A DNA stretch of 64,000 nt, taken from assembly GCA_903873395.1 (NCBI GenBank), contig CAIQOJ010000054.1:1-64000 (forward strand). Reading direction: 5' to 3'. Position numbers and translations under genes: made by a program. The notes under the pieces were generated by a model. It was not told the DNA's origin. It was given only the letters and a program-made list of their open reading frames with translations, and ran no database searches. The DNA comes from an uncultured Acidimicrobiaceae bacterium (GTDB lineage: Bacteria > Actinomycetota > Acidimicrobiia > Acidimicrobiales > RAAP-2). Shown here one piece after another: positions 52,033-61,533 of the stretch (its first letter is position 1; each line of letters opens with the position of its first letter).

Positions 52033-52547
52033 TGCTGGCCACCGGTCGAGGTCACCTGGACATGGAGCACCAAGGGCGCTAGTCCACTTCCGAGAGCCTT
52101 GACCTCGATGGTTGCCGTTCCCGATGATGCGGGCATGGTGACGGTGACGTTCTCTGGGGCCCGCCCGTTACCGGGCACCCTTACCGAGCCGCTGGCTACG
52201 GTCTTCGCTGCTCGTCCCGGTGCCGCCAGGGTGACGACCCACTGCTGATCGACACTCGTAGTTCCGACGTTGATGACGGTGAACGCAACAGGGAACTTGC
52301 TGCTCGGTGCGACCTTGCCCGCAACCGTCGGTGCACCATTGAGGGCCAAGGCAACGAATGTGGCCGGCTGGGCTGTCGCTCCCAGCGAGCGTGCCGCTCC
52401 TCCAGCGAACTGGACGAGCAAGGCAAGCGCGGCGAGCGCGATCACTGCGGCGACAACCGGTCCGTAGTGGCGACGCTTCGCACCCGCACGGGAGTCTGAG
52501 TCTTCCGTGGGCACCGGAAGCTCGGGCACAGCAATCGCCACACTCAT
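52029..52547 (-). CDS. Membrane-anchored Ig-like (CARDB-type) protein
   Basis: 172 aa. A short cytoplasmic N-terminus, one helix (V-V-A-A-V-I-A-L-A-A-L-A-L-L-V-Q-F), then an outer beta-sandwich with F-T-V-I-N-V-G-T-T-S-V and V-T-V-T-M-P-A. Such domains bind proteins or glycans. Coupled by ATGA overlaps to the GT2 gene before it and the GT-C-like gene after it. Function inferred only from neighbours. Confidence 0.72.
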   Translation of the reverse strand: MSVAIAVPELPVPTEDSDSRAGAKRRHYGPVVAAVIALAALALLVQFAGGAARSLGATAQPATFVALALNGAPTVAGKVAPSSKFPVAFTVINVGTTSVDQQWVVTLAAPGRAAKTVASGSVRVPGNGRAPENVTVTMPASSGTATIEVKALGSGLAPLVLHVQVTSTGGQQ

Positions 52548-53437
52548 CGACCAACCACCACCTTGGCAAATTCAGGCAACGCCCCTGCACCATGAGCCAG
52601 GTGGTCGGCGACCACGAGGACTGGCTGCTTGCGCTTGCGGGCTCGCCATAGGGGAATCAACAACAAGAGCAGATAGGAGCGATAGCGAAGGGCCAGGGGA
52701 AGCCCGAGCAGGAAGAGGGCGTAGGCCGCGGTCATCGGTTCAGCCCGTATGAACTCGATCGGCGAGGAAGTGTGCTTTGCCCCCAGTCGGACTCGTGCCG
52801 CCCCGTACTTACGAGCACGCTTCAGCTGACGCCGGACTGAGCCCCAGTCATGCACCACTACCGCCTCAGGTACATAGCGAATACGAAAGCCTGCCTTCAC
52901 CAAGCGCCGAGTGAAGTCGACATCGGAACCGTATTCGAACGACTCGTCAAAAGGCCCAACCGACTGAGCAGCCTGAGAGGTAAAGGCCAAATTGATGGTC
53001 GGCGCCTCTGACATGAATTCAGGGATGCCGCGTCCTGGCTCGGGACTGAAAAGGTTCTTGTCGCTCCAGGTATTCCCGCACGTCACCTGCTCCTCACCCG
53101 ACACGATGGGCTCGGTCAGCGCGGTCAGCCACCCGGCTTCAGGCATGCACCCCGCGTCCGTGAACACGATGATCTCGCCTTGTGATGCCTCGATGCCGGC
53201 ATTGCGTTGGTGCGGGATGGAGACTCCGACTCCAGCTGGCTTCGTGAAGTCGATCCAGCGAACATCGGCATGTCGCTCCTGGATGAACGCCAGGCGGCCC
53301 TCTGAAGCATCGACCACGATGACTTCCACACTGGGGGCGTCGGCCCTGCTGGTGTCGGCGTCGGCCCTGGTGAGGAGATCGAGAGTGCCGTCGAGCTGTT
53401 CCTCATCCTTAGAGATCACGACGATCGAGATGTCCAC
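52544..53437 (-). CDS. Glycosyltransferase family 2
   Basis: 297 aa. GT-A start I-S-I-V-V-I-S-K-D-E-E with an acidic V-D-A-S-E-G, N-A-G-I-E-A-S-Q-G-E-I-I-V-F-T-D-A-G-C (DxG-type metal site) and G-S-D-V-D-F-T-R-R-L. One or two C-terminal helices (Y-A-L-F-L-L-G-L-P-L). The D-A-G in place of D-x-D is common in this family. First gene of the five-gene operon. Confidence 0.88.
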   Translation of the reverse strand: MDISIVVISKDEEQLDGTLDLLTRADADTSRADAPSVEVIVVDASEGRLAFIQERHADVRWIDFTKPAGVGVSIPHQRNAGIEASQGEIIVFTDAGCMPEAGWLTALTEPIVSGEEQVTCGNTWSDKNLFSPEPGRGIPEFMSEAPTINLAFTSQAAQSVGPFDESFEYGSDVDFTRRLVKAGFRIRYVPEAVVVHDWGSVRRQLKRARKYGAARVRLGAKHTSSPIEFIRAEPMTAAYALFLLGLPLALRYRSYLLLLLIPLWRARKRKQPVLVVADHLAHGAGALPEFAKVVVGR

Positions 53438-53794
53438 TAGTTGCCTTTCTCACGCTGCGTGACATCCTGAGCATCCCACAGGACTACGTCAGTATCGGCG
53501 TGATGAGGCGCTATCTGGAGTACCTGCTGGCGAGGGCCGGGAAACGAGTTCACAGTGTTCCGAGAGGCAGTGGCAGCAATCTGCAGCCTCGCCACTGCAA
53601 GTGACAAGCCATATCGGCGGGGCGACGTGGTTGACGGAGAGGTGCGAAGACGTAGGGGTCAGGTGGCTCAACCGGATTGGAGTGTGCAACATGACCTCGA
53701 CTGCGCTCCGGGTGCGTCCTGCAAACGGAGTGGTTGTCGAATGCCAGCACCGGTGAGGCAGGTGTGTCTCCCCATGTTCTGACGTCGACGAGCG
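53438..53794. other. 357-bp gap, no gene seen
   Basis: No frame has a credible start and product. It should hold the promoter of the five-gene glycan operon (toward 53437) and the 3' end of the upstream GT4 transcript; no clear terminator was found. Confidence 0.5.
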
Positions 53795-54985
53795 TCATCG
53801 CCGCATGCCTTCATAGATCTCCACCAAGCGGGGCGCCAAGGTGTCCCAATCGCGCTCGACAATGGTGCTGCGGACGGCATCTTTGTCCACCGCCTGAGAC
53901 AGGCTGACCTCGATGGCGTCGGCGAAGGCAGTGGCGTCTGGACGGGCCAGATGTCCGTTCACCCCTTCAACGATCAGATACTGCGCCTGATTGTCCGGAT
54001 GATCGGTGGTCACTACCTGCGTGCCGCAAGCTAAGGCTTCGGCCACAGCCAAACCAAAGCCTTCTCGGATGGTCGGAAGGACGAAGCATCGGGCGCTCTT
54101 GATGAGACTGAAGACATCCTCCTGCGATTCAAGGCGGTCGACGAACGTCACCTGATCGCCGAGGTCGCCAGTCTGGACGAGATCCATGAGCCGCTGACGC
54201 TCGGGGCCATCGCCGAGAATCGTGCAGGTCGGCGTGACCTCCCGAGACCGCAGTATCAGCAGAGATTCGAGAAGCACATGGGCACCCTTGTGCTCGAGGA
54301 GTCGACCCACAAAGACGAGATCAGGACCTTCCTGAGCCGGCGGACAGCCATCGATGACCGCTCGGTCGACTCCACAAGAGAGGACCGAGATACGTGCCGG
54401 GTCCACGCCGCTTCCAGCCACCCGGTCGGCCGTACCAGGCGCGTCCGCCACGAGACGGTCGGCCATCCGCGCCGTTACCTTCTCGACGGCAGAGGCGACC
54501 ATGCCGATCCGACCCAGATAGGAGTTCCAGTAGTCGCTCCCCCACCATTCATGCCATGTGACGACAAGGGGTATCCGACGCACGAGACTGATCAACTTGA
54601 GAGGCAGGAGCTGCACGTAGGGCATGTGGTCGGCGTCGATCACATCGGCCTTGACTACAACGAGTCGAAAGCAGGCGAGTCCGAACATCGCCGCCTGCAT
54701 AAGGGACCGGCGTTGCCCGGCGTACATAGGCCAGTTCCGACAGATGGCGTGATACGTGATCCCTTCGTCACGACGAACTCTCGGCCCGTCCCACCACTTC
54801 ATCGTGTACACATGTACGTCCACGCCGCTGGCGGCCACCCGCCGAAGAAGCTGGTGGATGCGAACCTCCTTGCCGCCCTTGAAGTACGGGTAGATACCGT
54901 CACTCACCAAGGCGACGCGCAAGGGCCGGTCCGACCGATGCCGTGCTTGGCCTGTCTGGGCTGGCTCAGGCCCGACGGCCGTCAC
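53795..54985 (-). CDS. Glycosyltransferase family 4
   Basis: 396 aa. GT-B: N-domain I-Y-P-Y-F-K-G-G-K-E-V-R-I-H, C-domain L-V-F-V-G-R-L-L-E-H-K-G-A-H-V-L, C-T-I-L-G-D-G-P-E-R-Q and the donor motif P-T-I-R-E-G-F-G-L-A-V-A-E-A (E-x7-E). A retaining glycosyltransferase, probably of the surface glycan pathway. Confidence 0.9.
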   Translation of the reverse strand: MTAVGPEPAQTGQARHRSDRPLRVALVSDGIYPYFKGGKEVRIHQLLRRVAASGVDVHVYTMKWWDGPRVRRDEGITYHAICRNWPMYAGQRRSLMQAAMFGLACFRLVVVKADVIDADHMPYVQLLPLKLISLVRRIPLVVTWHEWWGSDYWNSYLGRIGMVASAVEKVTARMADRLVADAPGTADRVAGSGVDPARISVLSCGVDRAVIDGCPPAQEGPDLVFVGRLLEHKGAHVLLESLLILRSREVTPTCTILGDGPERQRLMDLVQTGDLGDQVTFVDRLESQEDVFSLIKSARCFVLPTIREGFGLAVAEALACGTQVVTTDHPDNQAQYLIVEGVNGHLARPDATAFADAIEVSLSQAVDKDAVRSTIVERDWDTLAPRLVEIYEGMRR

Positions 54986-55214
54986 CTGGCTCCGACCGCG
55001 GCGCCAAGGCGCAACGCAACTGCCGCTCGGCCAGAGGTAGCGACCGATCGCATCGAGACCTCACTGCTGTCGGAGCAGAGGCGTGCAGTGGCCTCTGGGG
55101 AGATCCACGCACGGGTTGCGGTGGTCTGGGCACCCAATGAGTTCATCGGGAGCTGGCCTTGGGTACGCCCGTTCGCAGGATTACACGGGAGCCTCCTGAT
55201 GGAACCAGTTCGGT

Positions 55215-56168
55215 TCAAGCCGACGCTTCCGCCCGGGAACCGCCATCCGCCTTGCGACGCCCACTCTCACGTCGCTCGCTCATTCCGTTGACCTCGAGAA
55301 GGGCCCTACTTGCCTGATCGGAGTTCCGACGACGATCGACTCCTCGCCACGGAAGCTGGCCGAGCGCATGCAGAGAGGGGTGGTTGGGGGCGACCTTGCG
55401 GCTGACGCGCCCGGTTGGCTGCAGGTCCATGCGACCTCGGAGGCGCACCCGCACGAGGACTCGCAGGCACTCGATCCCGTCACGAGCGGTGATCTTTTTC
55501 CCCTCGCCCCTTGTTCGACCCACATAGGAGATGGGGACCTCGAAGGGGCGATACCCACGTCGCAGAACCTCGCCGGTGATTTCGGAGTCAAGGCCGAACC
55601 CCGTCTCCGTCAACTCCAACGAGCGGAACAACTCGGTGGGCAACATCTTAAGGCAGGTGTGCAGGTCGGTCAGGTAGGAGTCGAAGATCAGATTGGCCAC
55701 GAAGGTGGTCACTCTGTTGCCCATGGCGTAGCGGAACGATGGATACAACGTGTGCGAACCGAACAGTCGAGCGCCGTAGACGACGTCGGCCTGCCCGCTC
55801 ACGATGGTCTGAAACATCCGAACCAGGTCAGTGGCCTCGTACTCGCTGTCTGCATCAAAGACCACAACATGGCTGCACTCGGCCAGTGCGACTCCGGTGA
55901 GCACGGCGGCACCCTTGCCTTGGTTGACCTCATGGCGACGAACCGTCAGTCGTGGATCGGCGAATGACCCGAGGATGCTGGACGTGCCATCGCTGCTCCC
56001 GTCATCGACCACGACGAGTTGGAGTCGGAACCCAAGATTGACGGCCAGGATCTGCTCTACCGCCGCGGCAATAGTCCGCTCCTCGTTGTGGGCTGGCATC
56101 ACCACAGTGAGCGAGGGACCAACCGGCTCAAGGTCGCCTTGTGGGAGACGCTTGCTGATGGAATCCAT
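55215..56168 (-). CDS. Glycosyltransferase family 2 (dolichyl-phosphate sugar synthase-like)
   Basis: 317 aa from the ATG at 56168; longer upstream frames run through repeat DNA and are rejected. GT-A domain: T-V-V-M-P-A-H-N-E-E-R-T, V-V-D-D-G-S-S-D-G-T, V-F-D-A-D-S-E-Y metal site and Y-G-A-R-L-F-G-S. The C-terminal 80 residues are basic and unstructured. DPM1-like enzymes charge a polyprenyl phosphate with one sugar, which would feed the GT-C-like membrane protein in this locus. Confidence 0.87.
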   Translation of the reverse strand: MDSISKRLPQGDLEPVGPSLTVVMPAHNEERTIAAAVEQILAVNLGFRLQLVVVDDGSSDGTSSILGSFADPRLTVRRHEVNQGKGAAVLTGVALAECSHVVVFDADSEYEATDLVRMFQTIVSGQADVVYGARLFGSHTLYPSFRYAMGNRVTTFVANLIFDSYLTDLHTCLKMLPTELFRSLELTETGFGLDSEITGEVLRRGYRPFEVPISYVGRTRGEGKKITARDGIECLRVLVRVRLRGRMDLQPTGRVSRKVAPNHPSLHALGQLPWRGVDRRRNSDQASRALLEVNGMSERRESGRRKADGGSRAEASA

Positions 56169-56548
56169 TTTTCTGCCCGCTCTTTCGATTCTTCCCGTAC
56201 CCGTACCCGAAAAGGTAGAAGGCCAAGATGACGTGGGTGTTTCCGGTCCGTTACGTATTCGGCAACGTTGGGCGACAACTTCAGGCATGAAGTCGGAGAA
56301 TGTCGCGACTCGCTGCAGAATTTTGTCGTTCCCGGTACAACTCAGGCTACGTGACCGGTGCGCGCCGCCGTAAGGCTGATGGGCGATCTGCCACCGAACT
56401 GCTCCCCCAAGGGGCACGAATTCACTGGACGGCGCAGACTTGTTCAGCCCACCGGCGGGAGCCAAACGAGAACTGCTGATGTGACGATGTACTGCCTGGT
56501 GCGAACGCTCCGAGACAATCACCGGGTCAATCACCGGGTCAATCAAAG
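56169..56548. other. 380-bp gap with short repeats
   Basis: It holds the promoter region of the GT2 gene, a small cccgta repeat near 56208 and, next to tRNA-Cys, a 12-bp repeat aatcaccgggtc (56517-56528, 56529-56540, then aatc). No gene evident. Confidence 0.6.
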
Positions 56549-56620
56549 AGGCGGCGGGCGGAATCGAACCGCCGTACGGGGCTTTGCAGGCCCCTGCCTA
56601 AACCACTCGGCCACGCCGCC
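56549..56620 (-). tRNA. tRNA-Cys (anticodon GCA)
   Basis: Minus-strand cloverleaf: acceptor GGCGGCG/CGCCGCC, anticodon stem GGGGC/GCCCC with loop CTGCAAA, T-loop TTCGATT, discriminator U as expected for Cys. CCA is not encoded. The 12-bp repeat follows directly at its 3' side. Confidence 0.94.
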
Positions 56621-56668
56621 AGGCGTTCGGTGATCCTAACCCGACAGCGCGGATGCTTAGATCTGTGC

Positions 56669-57694
56669 ATGCGCATCGGACTTATCGCTCCCCCATGGAC
56701 CCCAATTCCTCCAGTGCTCTACGGAGGCATCGAGCTCGTGGTCGACCAACTGGCACGCGGATTCCAAGAGGCAGGCCACGAGGTACTGCTCTACACAACG
56801 GGTGACTCCACCTGCCCGGTACCTCGCCAGTGGGTCCTCCCTCATGCCGAGGGGCAGCGCATCGGGATGGCCGTGCCTGAGCTGCGCCACGTCGTGCATG
56901 CCTACGAAGCCGTCAAAGAGTGTGATGTCGTGCACGACCACACCATCATGGGTCCCTTCCATGCCGAGCACTACCCGGGCCTTCCCGTAGCCACCACCAT
57001 TCACGGACCGTTCAACGACGAACTGACCGACCTCTATCGGGTCACAGCAGACCGCGTGCCTCTCATTGCCATCTCGCACGCTCAGCATCGTGCCGCTCCG
57101 CAGATTCCGGTGGCACGGGTCATCCACCACGGCGTCGAAGCCTCGCAGTTCCCCATGGGGGACGGCCAAGGCGATGCGCAGGGTCCCTATCTGCTCTTCT
57201 TGGGCCGCATGGCGGAGGACAAGGGTTGCCACCGAGCGATCGAGGTGGCGAGGCGGGCTGGCATGCGCATCCTCATGGCAGCCAAGATGCGCGAGTCGTG
57301 GGAGCGGGACTACTTCGCTGAGTTCGTCGAACCTCTCCTTGGTCCCGATGCCGTCTACTTGGGCGAGGTGTCACATGAACGCAAGCTGGAGCTGTTGGCC
57401 GGTGCGTCAGCGCTGCTGTTCCCCATCCGTTGGAACGAGCCGTTCGGCATGGTCATGATCGAGGCCATGGCCTGCGGGACGCCAGTCCTCGCCTTTCCCG
57501 AAGGCGCTGCACCCGAGGTCGTGGTCGACGGCACGACGGGGTTCTTGTGCGCAGACGAAGACCAGATGGTCGAAGCGGTGGGCCGGCTCAGCGAACTCGA
57601 ACGTCAGGACTGCCGACTCGCCGTCGAGGGCTACTTCTCAACACGCCGCATGGTGGCCGAGCACATCGAACTGTTCGAGTCGATGGCTCGCTGA
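56669..57694 (+). CDS. Glycosyltransferase family 4
   Basis: 341 aa from the ATG at 56669 (M-R-I-G-L-I-A-P-P-W), a typical start of this subfamily. N-domain: Y-G-G-I-E-L-V-V-D-Q-L-A-R-G, H-D-H-T-I-M-G and T-T-I-H-G-P-F. C-domain: L-F-L-G-R-M-A-E-D-K-G and P-I-R-W-N-E-P-F-G-M-V-M-I-E-A-M (E-x7-E). Possibly of trehalose- or mannose-type glycan assembly; acceptor unknown. A 16-bp duplication covers its stop codon. Confidence 0.9.
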   Translation: MRIGLIAPPWTPIPPVLYGGIELVVDQLARGFQEAGHEVLLYTTGDSTCPVPRQWVLPHAEGQRIGMAVPELRHVVHAYEAVKECDVVHDHTIMGPFHAEHYPGLPVATTIHGPFNDELTDLYRVTADRVPLIAISHAQHRAAPQIPVARVIHHGVEASQFPMGDGQGDAQGPYLLFLGRMAEDKGCHRAIEVARRAGMRILMAAKMRESWERDYFAEFVEPLLGPDAVYLGEVSHERKLELLAGASALLFPIRWNEPFGMVMIEAMACGTPVLAFPEGAAPEVVVDGTTGFLCADEDQMVEAVGRLSELERQDCRLAVEGYFSTRRMVAEHIELFESMAR

Positions 57695-57713
57695 GTTGAT
57701 GGCTCACTGAGTC
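57682..57713. repeat. 16-bp tandem duplication over the GT4 stop
   Basis: gatggctcgctgagtt (57682-57697) and gatggctcactgagtc (57698-57713). The duplication includes the stop codon and its first copy encodes the last residues (M-A-R). Confidence 0.8.
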
Positions 57714-57718
57714 AGGTA

Positions 57719-57735
57719 CCCCGGAGTGTCCGGGG
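57719..57735 (+). terminator. GC hairpin between the GT4 gene and glnD
   Basis: CCCCGGA-GTG-TCCGGGG, 7-bp perfect stem with a 3-nt loop, 20 bp before the glnD start. No T-tract follows. It may end the GT4 transcript or be a leader structure that tunes glnD. Confidence 0.45.
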
Positions 57736-57755
57736 TCGGGTGGTACGGTCCGCCC

Positions 57756-60107
57756 GTGTCCCTCCGTGCTCGCCGTGACGAGCTCATCAAGCAGTCCGAG
57801 CTCGTGGGTGATGCCTTCTGCCAGGCCTATGCAGCGGCCGCCGACGAGTGGATCACCAGCTTGTTCCACGAGGCGACCGGTGGAGACGACAGAGGTCTGG
57901 CCCTTGTGGCCGTGGGGGGCTATGGCCGCGGTGAGCTCTGCCCCTATAGCGATCTCGACCTCGTGCTCGTCCACCGAGGCAGACGTGACGTGGCTGCACT
58001 GGCCGACCGCATCTGGTACCCGATCTGGGACGAGGGGATCTCACTCGACCACAGCGTCCGCAGGGCGAGCGAAGTCCTCGCCATGGCCGGTGCTGACCTT
58101 CGGGTGGCACTCGGCCTGCTCGACGGTCGGGTCATCTGCGGTCAGGCCAAGGTGGCCGAGCCCGTGCTCAGCGATGCCCGGACGCGCTGGGTGCGTCAGC
58201 GTCCTCCGTGGCTGGGAGTCCTGTCCGATCAAGTCGCCGAGCGGCACGCCACCCATGGCGACCTCGGATTCCTTCTCGAGCCCGACCTCAAGGAGTCCCA
58301 TGGCGGACTCCGGGACATCGGTGCCCTGCTCGCCCTCATGGAAGCCGTCCCGACGCTGGCCGAGACCGTCGACACTGGTGCCCTCGAGCGCGCTCGCAAG
58401 GTGCTGACCACCACTCGCGTCGAACTCCATCGCCACGCCGGACGCGAGCTCAACACCGTCCTCCTCCAAGAGCAAGAGCAGGTGGCGGTGGCCTGCGGTC
58501 ACTCGGACGGTGATGCCCTCATGCGCACCTTGGCCACGGCGGGACGCACGGTGGCATGGGAAACCGACGATGCTTGGCGTCGGCGTAGTGCGTGGTCACG
58601 TGCCCAGGGTCGGACGGGACGCCAGCGCAGGCGAGCGACCGATGACGGTGCCGTGGTGCCGGTCGAAGGTGAGCCTGGCGTTGGGGTCACCGAAGATGAA
58701 GTGGTGCTGCTCGATGGGGCCGATGTTGCTGGGGACCCGATGCTGGCCCTGCGGGTCGCCTCGGTGGCCGCCGAACGAGATCTCCCGATCGCACGGTCCG
58801 CGCTGGACATGCTCGCTCGCAAAGCACCTGATGCCCCTGAACCATGGCCCGACGAACTTCGGGCGCTCCTCGTGCGGGTGCTTGCCACCGGACCTGCCGG
58901 CATCATCGCCCTCGAAGCACTCGACCAGCGCCATCTTCTCGAGCGCTACCTCCCCGAATGGGCGACCGTACGCAACAAGCCTCAGCGCAATCCGTACCAC
59001 CGTTTCACCGTGGACCGACACCTTCTCGAAGCCACCGCCAACTCAGCGACCATGGTGCACCGGGTCGCTCGGAGCGACCTCTTGTTGATCGGGACCTTGC
59101 TCCATGACATCGGCAAGGGCTATCCCGGCGATCACACCGACGTGGGCATGGAGGTGGCCGCGGCCATCGCTGCCCGAATGGGCCTCCCGCCCGAAGACGT
59201 CGCCGTCATCGTCACGCTGGTCCGGCTCCACCTGCTGTTGCCCGACACAGCGACTCGACGAGACCTCGATGATCCCGCCACGGCGAGCAGGGTGGCCGAG
59301 GCCGTGGGCAGTCGCACCACTCTCGACCTGCTGACGGCCATGGTCGAGGCCGACAGCCTGGCCACCGGCTCGTCAGCTTGGGGAAGTTGGAAAGCGGGAT
59401 TGGTGGCCGACCTCGCCGAGCGAACTCGGCGATTGCTGGCGGGCGAGCCACCGCCCGAACCGGCACCGGTGATCACCGATGATCTCCAGATCGTGATGGA
59501 CGCCGTGCGGGCTCGAGGAGTTCCGGCTCTGTCCATCGATGGGACGACGGTCACCGTGGCCGCCCCTGATCACCCTGGCCTACTCGCCGAGGTCACCGGC
59601 GTGCTCGCACTCCACGGCTTGGACGTGCGGTCAGCCGTCGTGGCCGGCGAGAACGGTGTCGCTGTAGAGATCTTCGATGCTGAGCCGACCCGAGGCCGAT
59701 GGCCCCAAGCAGCTCGGCTATCCGATGATCTAGGTGCCGTGATGCAAGGGGCGTTAGCCCTTGAGACGCTGCTCGACGAGCGAGCGCAGACCTACCGACG
59801 CTCATCTCGGACCATGACCCACCTGCCGATCGCTCCCCAAGTCATCGTGGACAACGACGCCTCCGCCTCGGCCACCGTGGTGGAGGTCCGAGCCGAAGAT
59901 GCCATCGGCCAGCTGCATCGCATCACCCTCGCCCTCGCGGAGTGCGGACTCAACGTCAACTCGGCCAAAGCCTCCACGTTCGGCATCATGGCCGTCGATG
60001 CCTTCTACGTCACGGGCCCCGATGGCGCCAAGGTGGTCGACAATTCCCAGATCAGCCGGATCGAGAACACCATCCTGGAAAGCCTCGGCTCCGTAAGGCG
60101 CCAGTAG
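57756..60107 (+). CDS. glnD: [Protein-PII] uridylyl- or adenylyltransferase GlnD
   Basis: 783 aa from the GTG at 57756 (V-S-L-R-A-R-R-D-E-L). Nucleotidyltransferase domain with G-G-Y-G-R-G-E-L-C-P-Y-S-D-L-D-L (about residues 53-68); HD domain with L-L-H-D-I-G-K-G and D-H-T-D-V-G (about 450-465); two C-terminal ACT domains (V-A-A-P-D-H-P-G-L-L-A-E near 605, and E-D-A-I-G-Q-L-H-R-I near 715). It modifies PII in response to glutamine; in actinobacteria the modification is usually adenylylation. The usual neighbours amtB and glnK are not here. Confidence 0.92.
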   Translation: MSLRARRDELIKQSELVGDAFCQAYAAAADEWITSLFHEATGGDDRGLALVAVGGYGRGELCPYSDLDLVLVHRGRRDVAALADRIWYPIWDEGISLDHSVRRASEVLAMAGADLRVALGLLDGRVICGQAKVAEPVLSDARTRWVRQRPPWLGVLSDQVAERHATHGDLGFLLEPDLKESHGGLRDIGALLALMEAVPTLAETVDTGALERARKVLTTTRVELHRHAGRELNTVLLQEQEQVAVACGHSDGDALMRTLATAGRTVAWETDDAWRRRSAWSRAQGRTGRQRRRATDDGAVVPVEGEPGVGVTEDEVVLLDGADVAGDPMLALRVASVAAERDLPIARSALDMLARKAPDAPEPWPDELRALLVRVLATGPAGIIALEALDQRHLLERYLPEWATVRNKPQRNPYHRFTVDRHLLEATANSATMVHRVARSDLLLIGTLLHDIGKGYPGDHTDVGMEVAAAIAARMGLPPEDVAVIVTLVRLHLLLPDTATRRDLDDPATASRVAEAVGSRTTLDLLTAMVEADSLATGSSAWGSWKAGLVADLAERTRRLLAGEPPPEPAPVITDDLQIVMDAVRARGVPALSIDGTTVTVAAPDHPGLLAEVTGVLALHGLDVRSAVVAGENGVAVEIFDAEPTRGRWPQAARLSDDLGAVMQGALALETLLDERAQTYRRSSRTMTHLPIAPQVIVDNDASASATVVEVRAEDAIGQLHRITLALAECGLNVNSAKASTFGIMAVDAFYVTGPDGAKVVDNSQISRIENTILESLGSVRRQ

Positions 60108-60167
60108 AACTGCGTCGTGCGCCGCCTGATCACACACGCCGGCTGATAGTTTTGGTAGCGATCAGCC

Positions 60168-61325
60168 ATGGCGCATCCCCACGCACACAGCAAGCACCAT
60201 CGGCGACCAGCCCGGTCGGCCCGCTTGGCCGTCCTCGTTGTTGCCGCTGTAGCCCTTGCCGGCACCGTCGTGGCTCTTGTCAGTCGCACGGCGGACGCAA
60301 CCCAAGCAACTGCCACGACGACCACAATGACCACACCTCGAGTTGCTCCGGTTCCCTTCGGAGTGGCAGCCATCAGCCCGACCGACGGTTCGACAGATGT
60401 CACCAGTGACGCCGTTCTGACGGTGCGCTTCACTCGCCCATTGGCTCCCGGGTCACCTATGCCAACCCTGTCTCCTGCCACTCCGGGCAACTGGGAACAG
60501 CTCACCCCAACGACGGTGGCCTTCGTGGCCTCACAACCTTGGATTCCGGCGTCAAAGGTAGACATAGCGATTCCCGATGGCCCCCAGGGCGTCACCGGAC
60601 GGCTCGGCGGCACCCTCACCCAACCCGTGACTGCGCACTTCACCGTGGCCGCTGGTTCGACGCTTCGCCTGCAGCAGCTCTTGGCCCAGTTGGGCTACCT
60701 ACCTGTGTCCTTTGCGGCGACAGCCCCTCTCGCATCTCCCCAAGAGGCCGCGCAGCCCCAGGAGGGATCCTTCGCTTGGCGATGGGCCGAGCCCGCGTCA
60801 CTCGTGTCCCTCTGGACCCCGGGAAGCCCCAATACGATCACCAAGGGTGCCGTGATGGCCTTTGAAGCGCGCCATCACCTCCGCACGGATGGATCGCCCG
60901 GACCGGCCGTGTGGAGCGCTCTGCTCGCTGATGCTGCTGCCGGTAGCGCCACCAGCGACCCCTACAACTACGTCTACGTGTCCAGGCCCGTCCCCCAGAA
61001 GGTCACGATCTACTCGAATGGTGCACCGGTCTACACAACGCCGGCCAACACCGGGATTGCCGCTGCCCCCACCGACATAGGCACCTTCCCCGTGTACTTG
61101 CGCTACGAGTCCCAGACCATGACCGGCACAAACCCTGACGGTTCTAGATACTCCGACCCTGGTATCCCTTGGGTCAGTTACTTCAGCCGCGGAGACGCAC
61201 TCCATGGATTCGTGCGAGGCAGCTACGGCTGGCCGCAGAGCGTGGGTTGCGTGGAGTTACCTCCAGCCAACGCAAAAATCGTCTATCCGCTGACCCCCAT
61301 CGGCACCCTGGTCACCGTCTCCTAG
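60168..61325 (+). CDS. Secreted L,D-transpeptidase (YkuD) with Ig-like and peptidoglycan-binding-like regions
   Basis: 385 aa. Membrane anchor or signal at about 18-40 (L-A-V-L-V-V-A-A-V-A-L-A-G), then an Ig-like domain (about 62-160: V-A-A-I-S-P-T-D-G-S-T-D-V). A peptidoglycan-binding-like helical part follows (L-R-L-Q-Q-L-L-A-Q-L-G-Y-L-P). The YkuD domain at the C-terminus has the active-site block H-G-F-V-R-G-S-Y-G-W-P-Q-S-V-G-C-V-E-L. The nucleophile Cys sits in G-C-V; the usual final Arg is Glu. It forms 3-3 cross-links in peptidoglycan. Confidence 0.9.
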   Translation: MAHPHAHSKHHRRPARSARLAVLVVAAVALAGTVVALVSRTADATQATATTTTMTTPRVAPVPFGVAAISPTDGSTDVTSDAVLTVRFTRPLAPGSPMPTLSPATPGNWEQLTPTTVAFVASQPWIPASKVDIAIPDGPQGVTGRLGGTLTQPVTAHFTVAAGSTLRLQQLLAQLGYLPVSFAATAPLASPQEAAQPQEGSFAWRWAEPASLVSLWTPGSPNTITKGAVMAFEARHHLRTDGSPGPAVWSALLADAAAGSATSDPYNYVYVSRPVPQKVTIYSNGAPVYTTPANTGIAAAPTDIGTFPVYLRYESQTMTGTNPDGSRYSDPGIPWVSYFSRGDALHGFVRGSYGWPQSVGCVELPPANAKIVYPLTPIGTLVTVS

Positions 61326-61533
61326 GGCTACCCGTTCCTCGAAGGCCTCAACTGCCAGGGCTTCCTTCCTCATTGGATCCTGTGGCGTGATGGGTTTCCC
61401 CATGCCACGATCGCCTACCTGCCAGGTGCTCACCGGGTCGCCCGGCTGCCTCACGTCGTGGGTCCCGAGACGGACATGGTCAGATGACCAAACGGTGAGT
61501 CAGGACTCACACGACTGGTTTCAAGCACGTCCC

